Positions 24,999 to 34,979 are shown, counted from the first letter of the stretch. The stretch: 64,000 bases of DNA from Eubacterium sp. (GCA_017634555.1 JAGBNF010000011.1:1-64000); one strand, 5' to 3'. Numbers and translations: made by a program. Notes: generated from the letters alone by a model not told the origin.

Positions 24999-27485
24999 AT
25001 GAGTAGTTTAAATATAAAAACAGCTGAAAAGCTTTTCCCGACTGCACCGGATCTGTACGGCTTATTTTTTGAAGATATCAGTCATGCCGGAGACGGCGGT
25101 TTATATCCTGAGCTTCTGAGAAATCGTTCCTTTGAGGATTCGATCATGCCGGAGGGATGTACCTCTTCAGATGGAGGAAAAACCTTTGTATCTCCTACAG
25201 GATGGATAGAAGAATTCAATAACGGCGAGGGAATGAGTGATTGGGTGAAGAACAATCATATTCCGCCTACGAGTATTCCGGCCTGGTATGCTGAAAATAC
25301 AGAGATGACACTGGACACGGATACAGTACTTAATACAAAGCGCAAGGTGTCTCTTAAGGTGGATTTTAAGGCCGGAGGAGAGCTTCGAAATATAGGCTAT
25401 ACAGGAGTGCCTCAGAAAGCAGGAGATTCCTATAACTTTTACATGTTTGCACGTTCAGAAAATGGAGCGGTACTGACACTCGAGATAAGAGATAAAGGGC
25501 AGGTATCAGCTTCAGCTGAGATTGAGATCAAGGCCGGAGACTGGACCAGATATGACGCAGTTCTTACAGCGACACTTACAACCGGCAGTGCTGAGTTCTG
25601 TATAAAGGGTGCCGATGATATAAGTCTGAACATCGGTTTTACATCGCTGATGCCAGCAGAAACCTTTATGGGACATGGCCTCAGAAAGGATCTTGCTGAG
25701 AAGCTCCGTGATATGAATCCGGCATTTCTCAGATTTCCGGGAGGCTGTATAGTAGAAGGCTTCTCCATGGAGACAGTATGGTATTTCAGAAATACCATCG
25801 GACCTGTATGGGAACGTCCGTCTCACTGGCTGCTGTGGCATTACCGCGCGACCAACGGACTGGGATATCATGAGTATCTTCAGCTCTGCGAGGATCTGGG
25901 TGTTGCACCACTTTATGTAGTAAACTGCGGAATGACCTGTCAGGGACGCTGTCCGAGATATTTTGAGGAAGAAGAGCAGAAGGATATGCTGGAAGATATT
26001 CTGGCTGCTCTGGAATATGCTCTTGGAGATTCAAGTACCAAGTGGGGAGCAGTTCGTGCTGCAAATGGCCACGAGGCACCATTCAGACTGGATTATCTGG
26101 AAATAGGCAATGAGAATTCGGGACCGGAATATGACTGGCGTTTTGATGCTATAAGAGATGCCGTATTGGAACGTTATCCGGATCTTATCATTGTGGCTAA
26201 TGACCGAGGAAAGACTAAGAAGCTTAAGACGGATATAGCAGATGATCATTATTACAACATGCCTGAGTTTTTTGCTGAGGGCATTCATCTGTATGATGAT
26301 TATGACAGATCCGAGCCGGATGTTTTTGTCGGAGAGTTTTCGGTTAATCAGACTTACGAAGGTCAGCTCCGTGCAGCCATCGGTGAGGCAATGTTCATGC
26401 TTGGTATGGAACGCAATCAGGATAAGGTTAAGCTCGCTGCCTATGCACCGCTTTTCCAGCATGTAAATTACAGCTCATGGTTCCCGAACCTTATAATATA
26501 TGATAACAGCAGAAGCTTCGTAATTCCTTCATACTACAGCTTCCGAGTATTAGGCGGCAACAGAGGTGAAAATGTGGTCTATTCCGAAGAGGATGTAAAG
26601 AAGATTTATTACGATATTCACGGTCTTCCTGCACTGTCCGGTGATGATGGTGTGAAGTACAGGAATCCTGTATGGAACGGAAAATCTATGGAAGTATCCA
26701 GAAATATCATGGCTCGTTCAGAGGTAGATTCAGATAATGAGATTACAGTATATAGAGACCTTCCTGCAGACCTGCCTGACTTCCCGTTTAAGATATATCC
26801 GCTTGTTACTCTGGGAGATGATCTGGAAGCAAGAGGCGGTGTATTTGAGGTTGATGCATACTATGAACCGGGAAAGGATATAGCACTGGGAGTTCTTGCA
26901 TCTCCGAAGCCGCTGTCCTATTATGACAGGACAAATCCGAATCCTACAGATCCTTGGAGCATGAGATTTCTTGAAGTATCCCGCTGGATACTGTCAGAAG
27001 GAAAGTCTTATGTGGCTCGTGACAGCTTCCCGGCAAAGGCTATTTCTGAAGCTAAGGAGGTAAGTCTTAAAGAAAATGATTTCAACCATCTGAAGTATAC
27101 GGTATCAGGTCATGAAATCACGTTGGAAGTAAATGGTGAGGTGATCGATACAGTAGAACTGCCTTACTATCCTGCTATGGGTACTGTGGTTACTGATACG
27201 GATGATGAGGTTATCGTAAAGATAGTTAACTTCTCCGATGAAGGTGAAAAGGTTGAAATAACTCTGGACGTAGATGTAGAATCGCACTATACCGTAAATG
27301 TTCTGACAGGAGCAGCGGAGGATGAGAATAGTCTTGAGGCTCCGGAAAATGTCTCGGATAAGATTCATCAGGCTGAAGGAGCTGATCGTAAATTCACATA
27401 TGAGGCTCCGGCACTGTCAGTCAATGCGTTGAGATTAAAGAAATGCTGTCTTAAACGGAAAGACTGCGGAGAAGCTGTATATTAA
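24999..27485 (+). CDS. GH51 alpha-L-arabinofuranosidase
   Basis: This 828-aa enzyme releases arabinose from arabinan or arabinoxylan fragments. Hallmarks of GH51 are LYGLFFEDISHAGDGGLYPELLRNRSFE at the start (conserved N-terminal strand), FLRFPGGC, the acid/base Glu in EIGNEN (Glu372) and the nucleophile Glu in VGEFSV (Glu446). A CBM4_9-like beta insertion covers about residues 90-215, and the C-terminal beta domain is complete. No signal peptide, so it is cytosolic and acts on imported oligosaccharides. AGGAGG precedes the ATG. It stands alone between two unrelated units. Confidence 0.94.
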   Translation: MSSLNIKTAEKLFPTAPDLYGLFFEDISHAGDGGLYPELLRNRSFEDSIMPEGCTSSDGGKTFVSPTGWIEEFNNGEGMSDWVKNNHIPPTSIPAWYAENTEMTLDTDTVLNTKRKVSLKVDFKAGGELRNIGYTGVPQKAGDSYNFYMFARSENGAVLTLEIRDKGQVSASAEIEIKAGDWTRYDAVLTATLTTGSAEFCIKGADDISLNIGFTSLMPAETFMGHGLRKDLAEKLRDMNPAFLRFPGGCIVEGFSMETVWYFRNTIGPVWERPSHWLLWHYRATNGLGYHEYLQLCEDLGVAPLYVVNCGMTCQGRCPRYFEEEEQKDMLEDILAALEYALGDSSTKWGAVRAANGHEAPFRLDYLEIGNENSGPEYDWRFDAIRDAVLERYPDLIIVANDRGKTKKLKTDIADDHYYNMPEFFAEGIHLYDDYDRSEPDVFVGEFSVNQTYEGQLRAAIGEAMFMLGMERNQDKVKLAAYAPLFQHVNYSSWFPNLIIYDNSRSFVIPSYYSFRVLGGNRGENVVYSEEDVKKIYYDIHGLPALSGDDGVKYRNPVWNGKSMEVSRNIMARSEVDSDNEITVYRDLPADLPDFPFKIYPLVTLGDDLEARGGVFEVDAYYEPGKDIALGVLASPKPLSYYDRTNPNPTDPWSMRFLEVSRWILSEGKSYVARDSFPAKAISEAKEVSLKENDFNHLKYTVSGHEITLEVNGEVIDTVELPYYPAMGTVVTDTDDEVIVKIVNFSDEGEKVEITLDVDVESHYTVNVLTGAAEDENSLEAPENVSDKIHQAEGADRKFTYEAPALSVNALRLKKCCLKRKDCGEAVY

Positions 27486-27513
27486 GTATACATCAGCCTT
27501 TTTTAAAATGTGG

Positions 27514-27554
27514 TTGACAAGATATAATCATTATGTTATTATCTGCAAGATAAT
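27514..27554 (+). promoter_or_regulatory. promoter with ATTATC-N5-GATAAT operator (site B)
   Basis: TTGACA (27514-27519), a 17-bp spacer and TATTAT (27537-27542). The operator ATTATC-TGCAA-GATAAT (27538-27554) overlaps the -10 and the start point. The gene begins at 27604. Confidence 0.75.
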
Positions 27555-27603
27555 ATGTATTTCCGAAAGAAATACAAATAAAGGGAAATGAGGATAAAAA
27601 AAC

Positions 27604-28221
27604 ATGGAAAATGTAGCGATTGAGGGAATCAGTAATTTAAATGTAGTAACAAATCTTTTTTCACAGGTGGGATGTGTTGAAGCGGATAATTGTATTCTGG
27701 TGACAACAAATCGTGATTTTGTCGGAGGTTCAAATCCGGGTAATATGCTGACCACAAATGCAACTATCGCAGGCGCAAAAAATGGTGGACTTGTAGGCGG
27801 CCTTGTTGCCGGTGCGGTGGCGGGAGCAATCAATACATCCGTACAGAATCAGGTTAATGAGTTTCACAGCACTCTGGATGCAAGACAGAAGATAGCATTT
27901 GACAGAAGTACTTATGCCGGATTTCTTATAAATGTGCTTTCTACAGGTATAGGGGTTATTCCGTTAAGAAACAGCGGACAGATAGTTCCTAAGGTTAAGG
28001 ATCTGATTACAGATGTAGAGCATTTTTTCTTTATCAATTACAATGAGCTTGAAGATAAGCAGCTTAAGAAGCTGCCGCTCAATTTTTCATCAATGCAGTT
28101 TGCGATGTGTTTTAAGAATACAGGAAAGCTGAAGGTTTATACTCCTTGGCAGCTGCCTAAGAAGCATAAGCTCATACCATATCAGGAGGCGAACTTTAAT
28201 AAATTAGCGGCCAGATTTTAA
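27604..28221 (+). CDS. glycine-zipper protein of unknown function
   Basis: This 205-aa protein has a glycine-zipper-like hydrophobic stretch at ~60-80 (GGLVGGLVAGAVAGAINT) that may insert in or associate with membranes. The rest looks soluble, with no signal peptide. The region around it has Asn/Thr-rich strands. It is preceded by operator site B and overlaps the convergent gene on the other strand by four bases. No family is recognised. Confidence 0.6.
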   Translation: MENVAIEGISNLNVVTNLFSQVGCVEADNCILVTTNRDFVGGSNPGNMLTTNATIAGAKNGGLVGGLVAGAVAGAINTSVQNQVNEFHSTLDARQKIAFDRSTYAGFLINVLSTGIGVIPLRNSGQIVPKVKDLITDVEHFFFINYNELEDKQLKKLPLNFSSMQFAMCFKNTGKLKVYTPWQLPKKHKLIPYQEANFNKLAARF

Positions 28222-28898
28222 CTGTTCGTTTCTTCAAGTATCATTTCGTCTGAGAAGGAATCGGCCAGGCAGAAAACGATTATGATCGGTAGCCAGCAGT
28301 ATGCAGCTGCTCCGCCTATGCTTTTAAAGTAGTCCTTCATATTGTAGGAATTTAATTCAGCCTCGGTCAGCCTCTGCAGATCAATCGGTGCTGCACCGGA
28401 AAGACCGCAGAAGATTGCAGCAGCCCAGATCAGGAGACCAAGTAATACGAATGAAATGATAATCTTGATCTTGCTGCGTCCTTTAAGCTTTATAGCCGGG
28501 ATTGCTGATAATATAATTGAAATGATCAATGCTGTAAGCATTACAAATTTAGATGAAAAAAATGTCAGAAAGGGAACAAGAATAAACAGCATGCATCCGC
28601 TGAACAGCAGGACTGAGCTGATGGTAAAGCGTTTTGATAAAGGTTCGAATTTACCGAAGGTATCCTTCAGTCGAAGAAGTATGAGTATTCCGTAAGCGAG
28701 AAGTGCCGGGATATGTATGGCAGCTTTGCTCATTGATAATTCGAACTGATCGATGATCCGCCAATGGCAGATAGTGAAAACAACCATTATCAAACATATT
28801 AATATTTCATAACAGTATAATGTGCGCTTCATTTTCTTTCCTTTATGAAATAGTACATCGATAAGTAAGAGTATAATAAATGCGGCAGCATATATCAA
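28218..28898 (-). CDS. polytopic membrane protein of unknown function
   Basis: This 226-aa protein has about seven hydrophobic segments and a C-terminal acidic tail. The longest frame starts with TTG at 28898 and gives one extra membrane helix (IYAAAFIILLLIDVLF). ATG 28832 has a better ribosome site (AAAGGAAAG) and is a real alternative start. It is convergent with the glycine-zipper gene, overlapping by four bases. No family is recognised. Confidence 0.6.
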   Translation of the reverse strand: MIYAAAFIILLLIDVLFHKGKKMKRTLYCYEILICLIMVVFTICHWRIIDQFELSMSKAAIHIPALLAYGILILLRLKDTFGKFEPLSKRFTISSVLLFSGCMLFILVPFLTFFSSKFVMLTALIISIILSAIPAIKLKGRSKIKIIISFVLLGLLIWAAAIFCGLSGAAPIDLQRLTEAELNSYNMKDYFKSIGGAAAYCWLPIIIVFCLADSFSDEMILEETNS

Positions 28899-28975
28899 TG
28901 TTTGGCAGAAAATACTCCGATTGAATGATATACATTAAAATATCCGTTTACTATAATTATATCTAGTGAACGTTA

Positions 28976-29000
28976 AAAAATGGCGTTTGTCGCCATTTTT
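28976..29000. terminator. bidirectional terminator-like hairpin
   Basis: AAAAATGGCG (28976-28985) and CGCCATTTTT (28991-29000) pair around TTTGT, with A and T runs on both sides. It lies upstream of both flanking genes, so it may end transcription that enters the region or work as an attenuator for the gene at 29039. Confidence 0.65.
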
Positions 29001-29038
29001 TTGTTGCGCTTAAATGTAATACTTGAGAGGGACATAAT

Positions 29039-29626
29039 ATGACGACTGACATCGAGAGAAAAGAACCATCGGCATGGGTGATATGGGCTGAGCAGACTGA
29101 CGTTTTTATAGGTACACTGATAGTATTCTCGCTTATTATCGCTGTTGCCGTTTTTTTTGCATATATAGGGATCAGTAATCATTTAGCATATTCCGGCGCT
29201 CCATTTCATCAGGAGGTTGAGTGTACAGCGATAAGGGTTGATGAGATCGAACGCGAACAGGAAGTCTATGATGATTATTATAAGGATGAACCTGAGCATA
29301 TCAGAAAACAGCATATGAAAACGGAAAAGTATAAGGTGTATGTTTCTGAATGGGAATACTACATAAATGATGAGAGGAAAACACTGACCGTTACTGATAA
29401 ATATCTGACCACTCATAAGGTCGGAGATAAGATGACCAAGAAAATGTACAGCCGCGATGGAGTTGAATATAAGTTTGCCAGCTTTGACGGACTTACGGAC
29501 TTCGTGCTCGGTATATGTTTAATGATCATTGCATTATTCACGTTCCTGATAGTAGGCGTGATCCTGGAGAGGATAAAGCTTGCTAAAAAAGGAAAACTTA
29601 AAAAGAAGAGAAAGAAAAAAAGATAA
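29039..29626 (+). CDS. two-TM protein with DUF3592-like middle
   Basis: This 195-aa protein has membrane helices near 25-50 and 155-178 with an extracytoplasmic ~100-residue domain between them (ECTAIRVDEIEREQEVYDDY, later YINDERKTLTVTDKYLT), the layout of DUF3592 proteins. The C-terminus is strongly basic (KKGKLKKKRKKKR). GAGAGGGA precedes the ATG. A similar layout is seen in the protein encoded at 50347-51072. Function is unknown. Confidence 0.62.
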   Translation: MTTDIERKEPSAWVIWAEQTDVFIGTLIVFSLIIAVAVFFAYIGISNHLAYSGAPFHQEVECTAIRVDEIEREQEVYDDYYKDEPEHIRKQHMKTEKYKVYVSEWEYYINDERKTLTVTDKYLTTHKVGDKMTKKMYSRDGVEYKFASFDGLTDFVLGICLMIIALFTFLIVGVILERIKLAKKGKLKKKRKKKR

Positions 29627-29755
29627 GTTTATAGTATATAAAAATCGCTATTTGTGGCGATGTGGGTTTAAAATCCTTATGATAGAATCTCCCTGAAGTG
29701 TTTATATATGTGATATTTGCAAATATATTTCACGAGAGAACAGGAGGGATTCAAT

Positions 29756-31072
29756 ATGAGAAAAAGATTGTTAACAGGGGCATTGGTTATAGCGATGGTG
29801 GCATCACTTTCTGCCTGTGGTGATAGTGCAGACACAACAACTGCAACAACAGCAGCTGCAACAGAAGCAGCAACCGAGGCGGATACAGAGGCAGCAACAG
29901 AAAGCACGGAAGCTCAAGTTAAGGATGAAGGTGTGACTGAAGAAGCTACAGAAGCAGCTTCGGAAGAAACAACCGAGGCCGGATCAGAGGCTGCATCGGG
30001 TGAGCTTACAAAAGAGAAGTATGACTCCATGACAGCAGAAGATCTGCTTGCTATGGCAAATATACAGGATACACAGAATCTTACTGATGATGAGTATTAC
30101 TGGCTGCTTGATACGTATAAATTCGTTGATATCGATTATGATAAGCTGGAGATGGATTATTTCAACAGCATAACGTATGCGGCATTGAAGCAGTGTAAGG
30201 GTGGCAGCTCTCATCGTATCATGGACAGACTTGTAACCAGTGAATATCCGCAGGTAAGAGGCGTTGGCTACGGCAGTGTTTCAGGCTTCTTCGGAGCATC
30301 GGACAAGAATGTGGATAAACTTGTTAAGGCGCTTGAGAGTGAGACTGATGAGTACTGTCTCTTCAAAGCAGTAGATGGTCTGTCAAATGAAATGGCTAAA
30401 GATCCTAAGGTTGCTGAGTTTATCTTTAAAATGGCGGAGCATCCGAATCCACTGATAAGAAAAAGAACAGCGATTGCTATCGGAAATACATGGTCTATAG
30501 GAGTAGAGGGAACAGTAGATAAGATCATAGAGCTGATGCATGATGAAGATATTGAGGTCAGAAAGAATGCTGTTGAGTATGCAGGAAAGCTTCATGATGA
30601 TGCGGTTGTTGAGCCTATAGTTGAGATCCTTAATGATCCTGCACAGGCTAAGGTTCATGGTTCAGCCATCAGGGGACTTGCATATATGTGGCTTGATTTC
30701 CCATTCCATAAGGAAACAAGTGAAGCTGCTTACAGAGCTACTATGGATTATTATTCAAAGACACCTCGTAATCAGGATGTACCTGCATGGGATGGAATAG
30801 GAGCGTTTGATACAGTATCCGAAAAAGCATTAACTGACAATGACTGGTATAGTAAAGCCACGTACTTCGATCCGGATGAATTTTCTTCGATAATGGCAGA
30901 TGTAATAGCAGACCCGGATGTGAACTGGCTTGCCAGAGGATGCGCTATGAAGGCGGTACATTCGCTTGCTCCGGATCATTTCGATTCACTTGAAGACGCA
31001 GCAAATGCGTGTGGTGATCAGAAGGCTGTTGATGAGTTTAATAAACAGAAAGAAAAGTACGCAAGCGAGTAA
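29756..31072 (+). CDS. HEAT-repeat lipoprotein
   Basis: This 438-aa surface lipoprotein has signal peptide and lipobox SLSAC, a ~60-residue low-complexity Thr/Glu/Ala linker, and a helical domain with HEAT/PBS-lyase-like repeats (KDPKVAEFIFKMAEHPNPLIRKR, DEDIEVRKNAVEYAGKL and the next, VHGSAIRGLAYMW). ATG 29756 is chosen because AGGAGG is upstream and the signal peptide then begins MRKRLL. A terminator follows. HEAT repeats suggest a protein-binding role outside the membrane; no partner is evident. Confidence 0.78.
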   Translation: MRKRLLTGALVIAMVASLSACGDSADTTTATTAAATEAATEADTEAATESTEAQVKDEGVTEEATEAASEETTEAGSEAASGELTKEKYDSMTAEDLLAMANIQDTQNLTDDEYYWLLDTYKFVDIDYDKLEMDYFNSITYAALKQCKGGSSHRIMDRLVTSEYPQVRGVGYGSVSGFFGASDKNVDKLVKALESETDEYCLFKAVDGLSNEMAKDPKVAEFIFKMAEHPNPLIRKRTAIAIGNTWSIGVEGTVDKIIELMHDEDIEVRKNAVEYAGKLHDDAVVEPIVEILNDPAQAKVHGSAIRGLAYMWLDFPFHKETSEAAYRATMDYYSKTPRNQDVPAWDGIGAFDTVSEKALTDNDWYSKATYFDPDEFSSIMADVIADPDVNWLARGCAMKAVHSLAPDHFDSLEDAANACGDQKAVDEFNKQKEKYASE

Positions 31073-31096
31073 TTGAATAATCAAACATGATACTAG

Positions 31097-31143
31097 AATG
31101 TGACAGTTGGGATTGATTATCAGGCTCGACTGTCACATTTTGT
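31097..31143 (+). terminator. Rho-independent terminator
   Basis: AATGTGACAGT (31097-31107) pairs with ACTGTCACATT (31129-31139) and T residues follow. It closes the HEAT lipoprotein gene. Confidence 0.85.
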
Positions 31144-31230
31144 TATTGTAGAATTACTATATGATACAAGTACCGGTAAGCTAAAACGCGGCAATCTGAA
31201 TATCGTAGAAATACAATATCGAGGTATATT

Positions 31231-32829
31231 ATGATCAGTAACACTCAAAGAAAAAAAATAATGCTCCATATCGCAGCATTTATGATCATAATGCTATATA
31301 ACTACCTGAATACATTTATTCCGGGAAGCTCCCATGATATCATTTCGTTTTCTTACATGGGATTTGTTGTTGTATGGTACCTCTCCATAAAAGAAAGAGT
31401 GATAAATGACAGTATGCGGAGATTTTTCTTTATCGGCGCGCTGTCTCTCGTTCTTCTTTTTATATTGCGTCTTGCAAGATGGAATTATTTCGGAATGTAT
31501 GAGATGCCGAATGAGCTGCTCAGATATATGAATTACATTCCGCTCATCCTTATCCCGATGGTATCACTGAACTCTGCACTTATGGTCGGGGTATATAATC
31601 ATGAGAAAACACGGCGGCTGATAGCAATGCTGTGGATAGTGGGAATCGGGCTCTGTGCTCTCGTGGTTACGAATACATTTCACAATTTTGCATTTAGGAT
31701 AAAGGATAGTAATCCGGACAGCTTCAGCTACAGCTATGGTCCGGGCTACTACATCATCGTTTTTTTCTCGCTAACATCGATCATATCCGCATTTATAATC
31801 CTGATACACAGGTGCCGCCTTTCCACAAGCAGAAGGCTGGCATTTATTCCGATACTTACGTTGGTGGTCGGAATCGCGCTTATTGCGGTTTATTTTGTAT
31901 CCGGAGGAGCTCCGAAGCTGTTCGGGTCGAAGCTGTATAATCTTCAGGAGGTTTATATCTTTCTCTATATTGCATTCTGGGAGAGCTGTATACAGATAGG
32001 ACTGATTCCGACAAATTCGGATTACGGAAAGGTATTCGAGGCATCGGGACTGGATGCTTATATATGCGATATAAATGATAAGACGGTTTACAGCACGAAA
32101 AACTACACGCCACATGAGGGAAGTGATGATTACAGAGTTACCGAACAGGATATCAGGGGAGGAAAGGTTGTCTGGCAGGATGACATTTCATCCGTAAAGG
32201 AGATCAGGGCCTCTCTTATCGAGGTTACAAAGGAGCTTGCCGATGAGAATGAGCTGCTTGAACTTGAGCATGAAATGAGCAGCAGGAAGGAAGAGCTGGA
32301 GTCTCTCAGGAATCTTTATGACGAACTCTATGATTCCGTAAATCCGGAGATAAGGAGTCTCAGAAAGCTTCTTACAGATATAAGGCAGAACGGTTCCGAT
32401 GAACTGCCGCTTATCAGACAGGCGGCCGTCCTCGGTGCATTTATCAAGAGGCGTTCCAACCTTTCGATCCTCGCGCACAACTCGAACGAGATAGATATGA
32501 AGGAACTGGAATATTCGCTTCGTGAATCCATGTATTATCTGTCTCTCGCAAATGTGAAATGCAGCGTCATGATGGGCGGCAGAGGCAGTGTTCCGGCAGA
32601 AGTCCTGATAAGGATGTATGAGATATTCCATGCGGTTTCTTCGGAGCTTATAGGGAAGAAATGCAATATCATGGTAAATGTATCCGGGCCGGAAAAGCTT
32701 TCAATGAAGATAATGATAGACAGCCTTGTGGGCGAAGATTTTACAGAGAGATTAAAAGACAGGTTTAAGGAAGGACTTGAAGTGTCCTATGATAAGGATG
32801 AAGGGATAACGTATATCATATGCAGATAA
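31231..32829 (+). CDS. 7TM sensor protein lacking a kinase ATPase domain
   Basis: This 532-aa protein has about seven membrane helices (~10-260), matching the N-terminal 7TM region of some histidine kinases, then a PAS-like bit (FEASGLDAYICDINDKTVYST) and a coiled coil. In the last ~200 residues no N, G1 or G2 box of a histidine-kinase ATPase can be found, so it may be a sensor or pseudokinase. Its end overlaps the next kinase gene, and a LuxR regulator follows. A sensing subunit feeding the second protein is an inference. Confidence 0.7.
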   Translation: MISNTQRKKIMLHIAAFMIIMLYNYLNTFIPGSSHDIISFSYMGFVVVWYLSIKERVINDSMRRFFFIGALSLVLLFILRLARWNYFGMYEMPNELLRYMNYIPLILIPMVSLNSALMVGVYNHEKTRRLIAMLWIVGIGLCALVVTNTFHNFAFRIKDSNPDSFSYSYGPGYYIIVFFSLTSIISAFIILIHRCRLSTSRRLAFIPILTLVVGIALIAVYFVSGGAPKLFGSKLYNLQEVYIFLYIAFWESCIQIGLIPTNSDYGKVFEASGLDAYICDINDKTVYSTKNYTPHEGSDDYRVTEQDIRGGKVVWQDDISSVKEIRASLIEVTKELADENELLELEHEMSSRKEELESLRNLYDELYDSVNPEIRSLRKLLTDIRQNGSDELPLIRQAAVLGAFIKRRSNLSILAHNSNEIDMKELEYSLRESMYYLSLANVKCSVMMGGRGSVPAEVLIRMYEIFHAVSSELIGKKCNIMVNVSGPEKLSMKIMIDSLVGEDFTERLKDRFKEGLEVSYDKDEGITYIICR

Positions 32830-34094
32830 TGCAGATCCTAAAAGTGAATATCCCATATGAACTGATGATCCTCAGAGGGATCTTTTTCCTGTGGGCGGCA
32901 ATACTTTTACTTGGATTTGTCTACAGACTTTTCGAAGCCATAAGGAGCAGGAGAAATCCGAGGCTGATCGGTCTTATGATAATTTCGGTGGTTATATGCT
33001 TTCTTATTACGATTGTAGTCGAAGAGGGAATCCTTCTAAAGGAGGGGACAGAATATGTAGTCGGTATCGCAGTGGTTCTGGCGACAATGACGGTCATAGC
33101 TTTGATACAGCTGATAGTAAGTATAAGAAACAAAAGGCGTCGTGTTGATCTGAATTCCGTTAAGGAATCGGTAGACAAGCTGGTCACAGGAGTATGCTAC
33201 TATTTTGAGGACGGAAGGATAAAACTTCATAATCTCAGTATGGAAAAGATATGGAGAACTCTTACGGGACGCAGTCTTATGGACGGAAGCAAATTGTGGG
33301 AGGCCCTTTCGGAAGGCAGGGCTAATCTTGGAACCTGTATAAAAGAGGGAGATAATCCAATCTATGAGCTGCCCGGCGGAGAAGTGCGAAGCTTCAGACG
33401 AACATATATCGAGACCGATGGAATGAGACTGTATGAGGTTCTGGCGGCTGATGTTGCAGAGGAGTTTGCACTTATCAGCAATCTTGAGGAGAAGGAAGAG
33501 AGATTAAGATACAGAGGCGCCCGCCTTAAGGCATTGGGTGAAAAGATCGATGCGCTCAATATCGAGAAGGAAATACTTAATTCGAAGATAAGGCTGCATG
33601 ATGATTGGGGACGTGCACTTCTTACCGCGAAGGCCTATATGGAAAATCCGGATGATGATACGAAAAAGGAATTTCTGTCTATATGGGAGCGGAACATTTC
33701 CTATGTTGAGGAAAATGTACCGTCTCTCGCAAAGGATGCCTATGATGATATTATCCGAAGCGCCGAGTCGCTGGGGCTTGGAATAGATATAGAGGGCGAG
33801 CTTCCGGAGGATTATGAGATGAGAAATGTGGTCATTCAGGCCATGACGGTATGTCTCAGCAACATGGTTAAGCATGCCGAAGGAAAGAGGCTCGCTGTAA
33901 AGGCTGAGGAGAGTGAAGGAAGATATACGGTTACACTGACAAATGACGGAGAAAGCCCGGAGGAGATCATCGAGGAGAAGGGCGGACTCAAGAATTTAAG
34001 GAAGAAGGTAGAGTCACAGGGCTGGCAGATGAAGGTGGAAAGCAGTCCTCGTTTCAGACTCTTCATAGAAATGGGGGATAGAAATGGCATATAA
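32820..34094 (+). CDS. sensor histidine kinase, LiaS/NarX-like
   Basis: This 424-aa protein has about three N-terminal membrane helices, a PAS-like middle, a HisKA_3-type phosphoacceptor in KIRLHDDWGRALL and an ATPase domain with an N box (CLSNMVKHAEGKRLAV) and a G1-like TNDGE segment plus GGLKNLRKKVESQGW. It overlaps the previous gene by ten bases and the next by eleven, so the three form one operon. It should phosphorylate the LuxR-type regulator encoded next. Confidence 0.85.
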   Translation: MQIMQILKVNIPYELMILRGIFFLWAAILLLGFVYRLFEAIRSRRNPRLIGLMIISVVICFLITIVVEEGILLKEGTEYVVGIAVVLATMTVIALIQLIVSIRNKRRRVDLNSVKESVDKLVTGVCYYFEDGRIKLHNLSMEKIWRTLTGRSLMDGSKLWEALSEGRANLGTCIKEGDNPIYELPGGEVRSFRRTYIETDGMRLYEVLAADVAEEFALISNLEEKEERLRYRGARLKALGEKIDALNIEKEILNSKIRLHDDWGRALLTAKAYMENPDDDTKKEFLSIWERNISYVEENVPSLAKDAYDDIIRSAESLGLGIDIEGELPEDYEMRNVVIQAMTVCLSNMVKHAEGKRLAVKAEESEGRYTVTLTNDGESPEEIIEEKGGLKNLRKKVESQGWQMKVESSPRFRLFIEMGDRNGI

Positions 34095-34707
34095 AGTACT
34101 TATAGTTGATGATCAGAAGATGCAGCGGATCGCGCTGGAAACAAGCCTCTCAGAGAATCCGGATTATCAGATAGTGGATTCCATAGGAAATGCGGAAATG
34201 GCTGTAAGCTTTGCACGGAGCAAGGCACTTGACCTGATAATAATGGATATAGTAATGACTGCGGGACTTAACGGAATAGAAGCTGCTGCAACCATAAAGA
34301 AGGAGCATCCGAATATAAAGATAATTCTTGTAACGAGCATGCCGGAGGTTTCTTATATCGAGAAGGCGAAGGAAGCCGGAGCGGAGGGAATGTGGTATAA
34401 GGAATATGAAGAGCTGCCGCTGATGAAGGTTATAGAGAAGGTTCTTGCAGGCGAAACGGTTTATCCGGAGGAGACGCCGGTGCTCTCCATAGGAAATGCT
34501 TCAAGTGATGAATTTACATCCAGAGAGCTGGACGTTCTAAGGAAGGTGGTTTACGGTTACACAGATCAGGAAATTGCGGATATGCTCAACATGAGCAGAT
34601 GGACCGTGAGGACTCATGTAAAAAGTCTTATGCAGAAAACAGGATTTAAGAATCGTGTGGAGCTCGCCGTAAATGTGCGGTCCTCGGGACTTGTAATCGA
34701 TGAATAG
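34084..34707 (+). CDS. NarL/LuxR-type response regulator
   Basis: This 207-aa protein has a receiver domain (VLIVDDQKMQ, phosphoacceptor Asp in LIIMDIVM, switch Thr in LVTSMPE, Lys in MWYKEYEE) and a C-terminal LuxR helix-turn-helix (FTSRELDVLRKVVYGYTDQEIADML). It overlaps the kinase gene and should be its output. Targets are unknown; the operon has no clear operator. Confidence 0.92.
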   Translation: MAYKVLIVDDQKMQRIALETSLSENPDYQIVDSIGNAEMAVSFARSKALDLIIMDIVMTAGLNGIEAAATIKKEHPNIKIILVTSMPEVSYIEKAKEAGAEGMWYKEYEELPLMKVIEKVLAGETVYPEETPVLSIGNASSDEFTSRELDVLRKVVYGYTDQEIADMLNMSRWTVRTHVKSLMQKTGFKNRVELAVNVRSSGLVIDE

Positions 34708-34730
34708 GAAAATGATACGCCGCTCAGTTT

Positions 34731-34889
34731 ATGATGTATGTCATGACGGAGATGGCGTATTTTCACGCGAAGAAGACATCAAAGAAGCTGGATTATCCGG
34801 AAGAAATAGCAAAGATCCAGGCAGATATAAATGACATAAAGGTTATTATCTCAACGATAAGAGATATACAACCATCTGCACCATTATAA
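34731..34889 (+). CDS. 52-aa small ORF or gene relic
   Basis: A 52-codon frame follows the response regulator. The sequence (FHAKKTSKKLDYPEEIAKIQ) forms one predicted helix. No ribosome site is visible before ATG 34731 or the nearby ATG, so it may be a remnant. A terminator follows 20 bp after its stop. Confidence 0.3.
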   Translation: MMYVMTEMAYFHAKKTSKKLDYPEEIAKIQADINDIKVIISTIRDIQPSAPL

Positions 34890-34908
34890 ATTTATGAAAC
34901 AGTTTAAA

Positions 34909-34940
34909 CGGCACACGAGATGATCGTGTGTCGTTTTTTC
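34909..34940 (+). terminator. Rho-independent terminator
   Basis: GGCACACGA and TCGTGTGTC pair around GATGA (34909-34933), followed by GTTTTTTC. It separates the sensor operon from the ABC operon; the next promoter begins 40 bp later. Confidence 0.85.
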
Positions 34941-34979
34941 GTAAGAAAATGTGCGGGATTCATTCTTGGTTTTGTGTTA

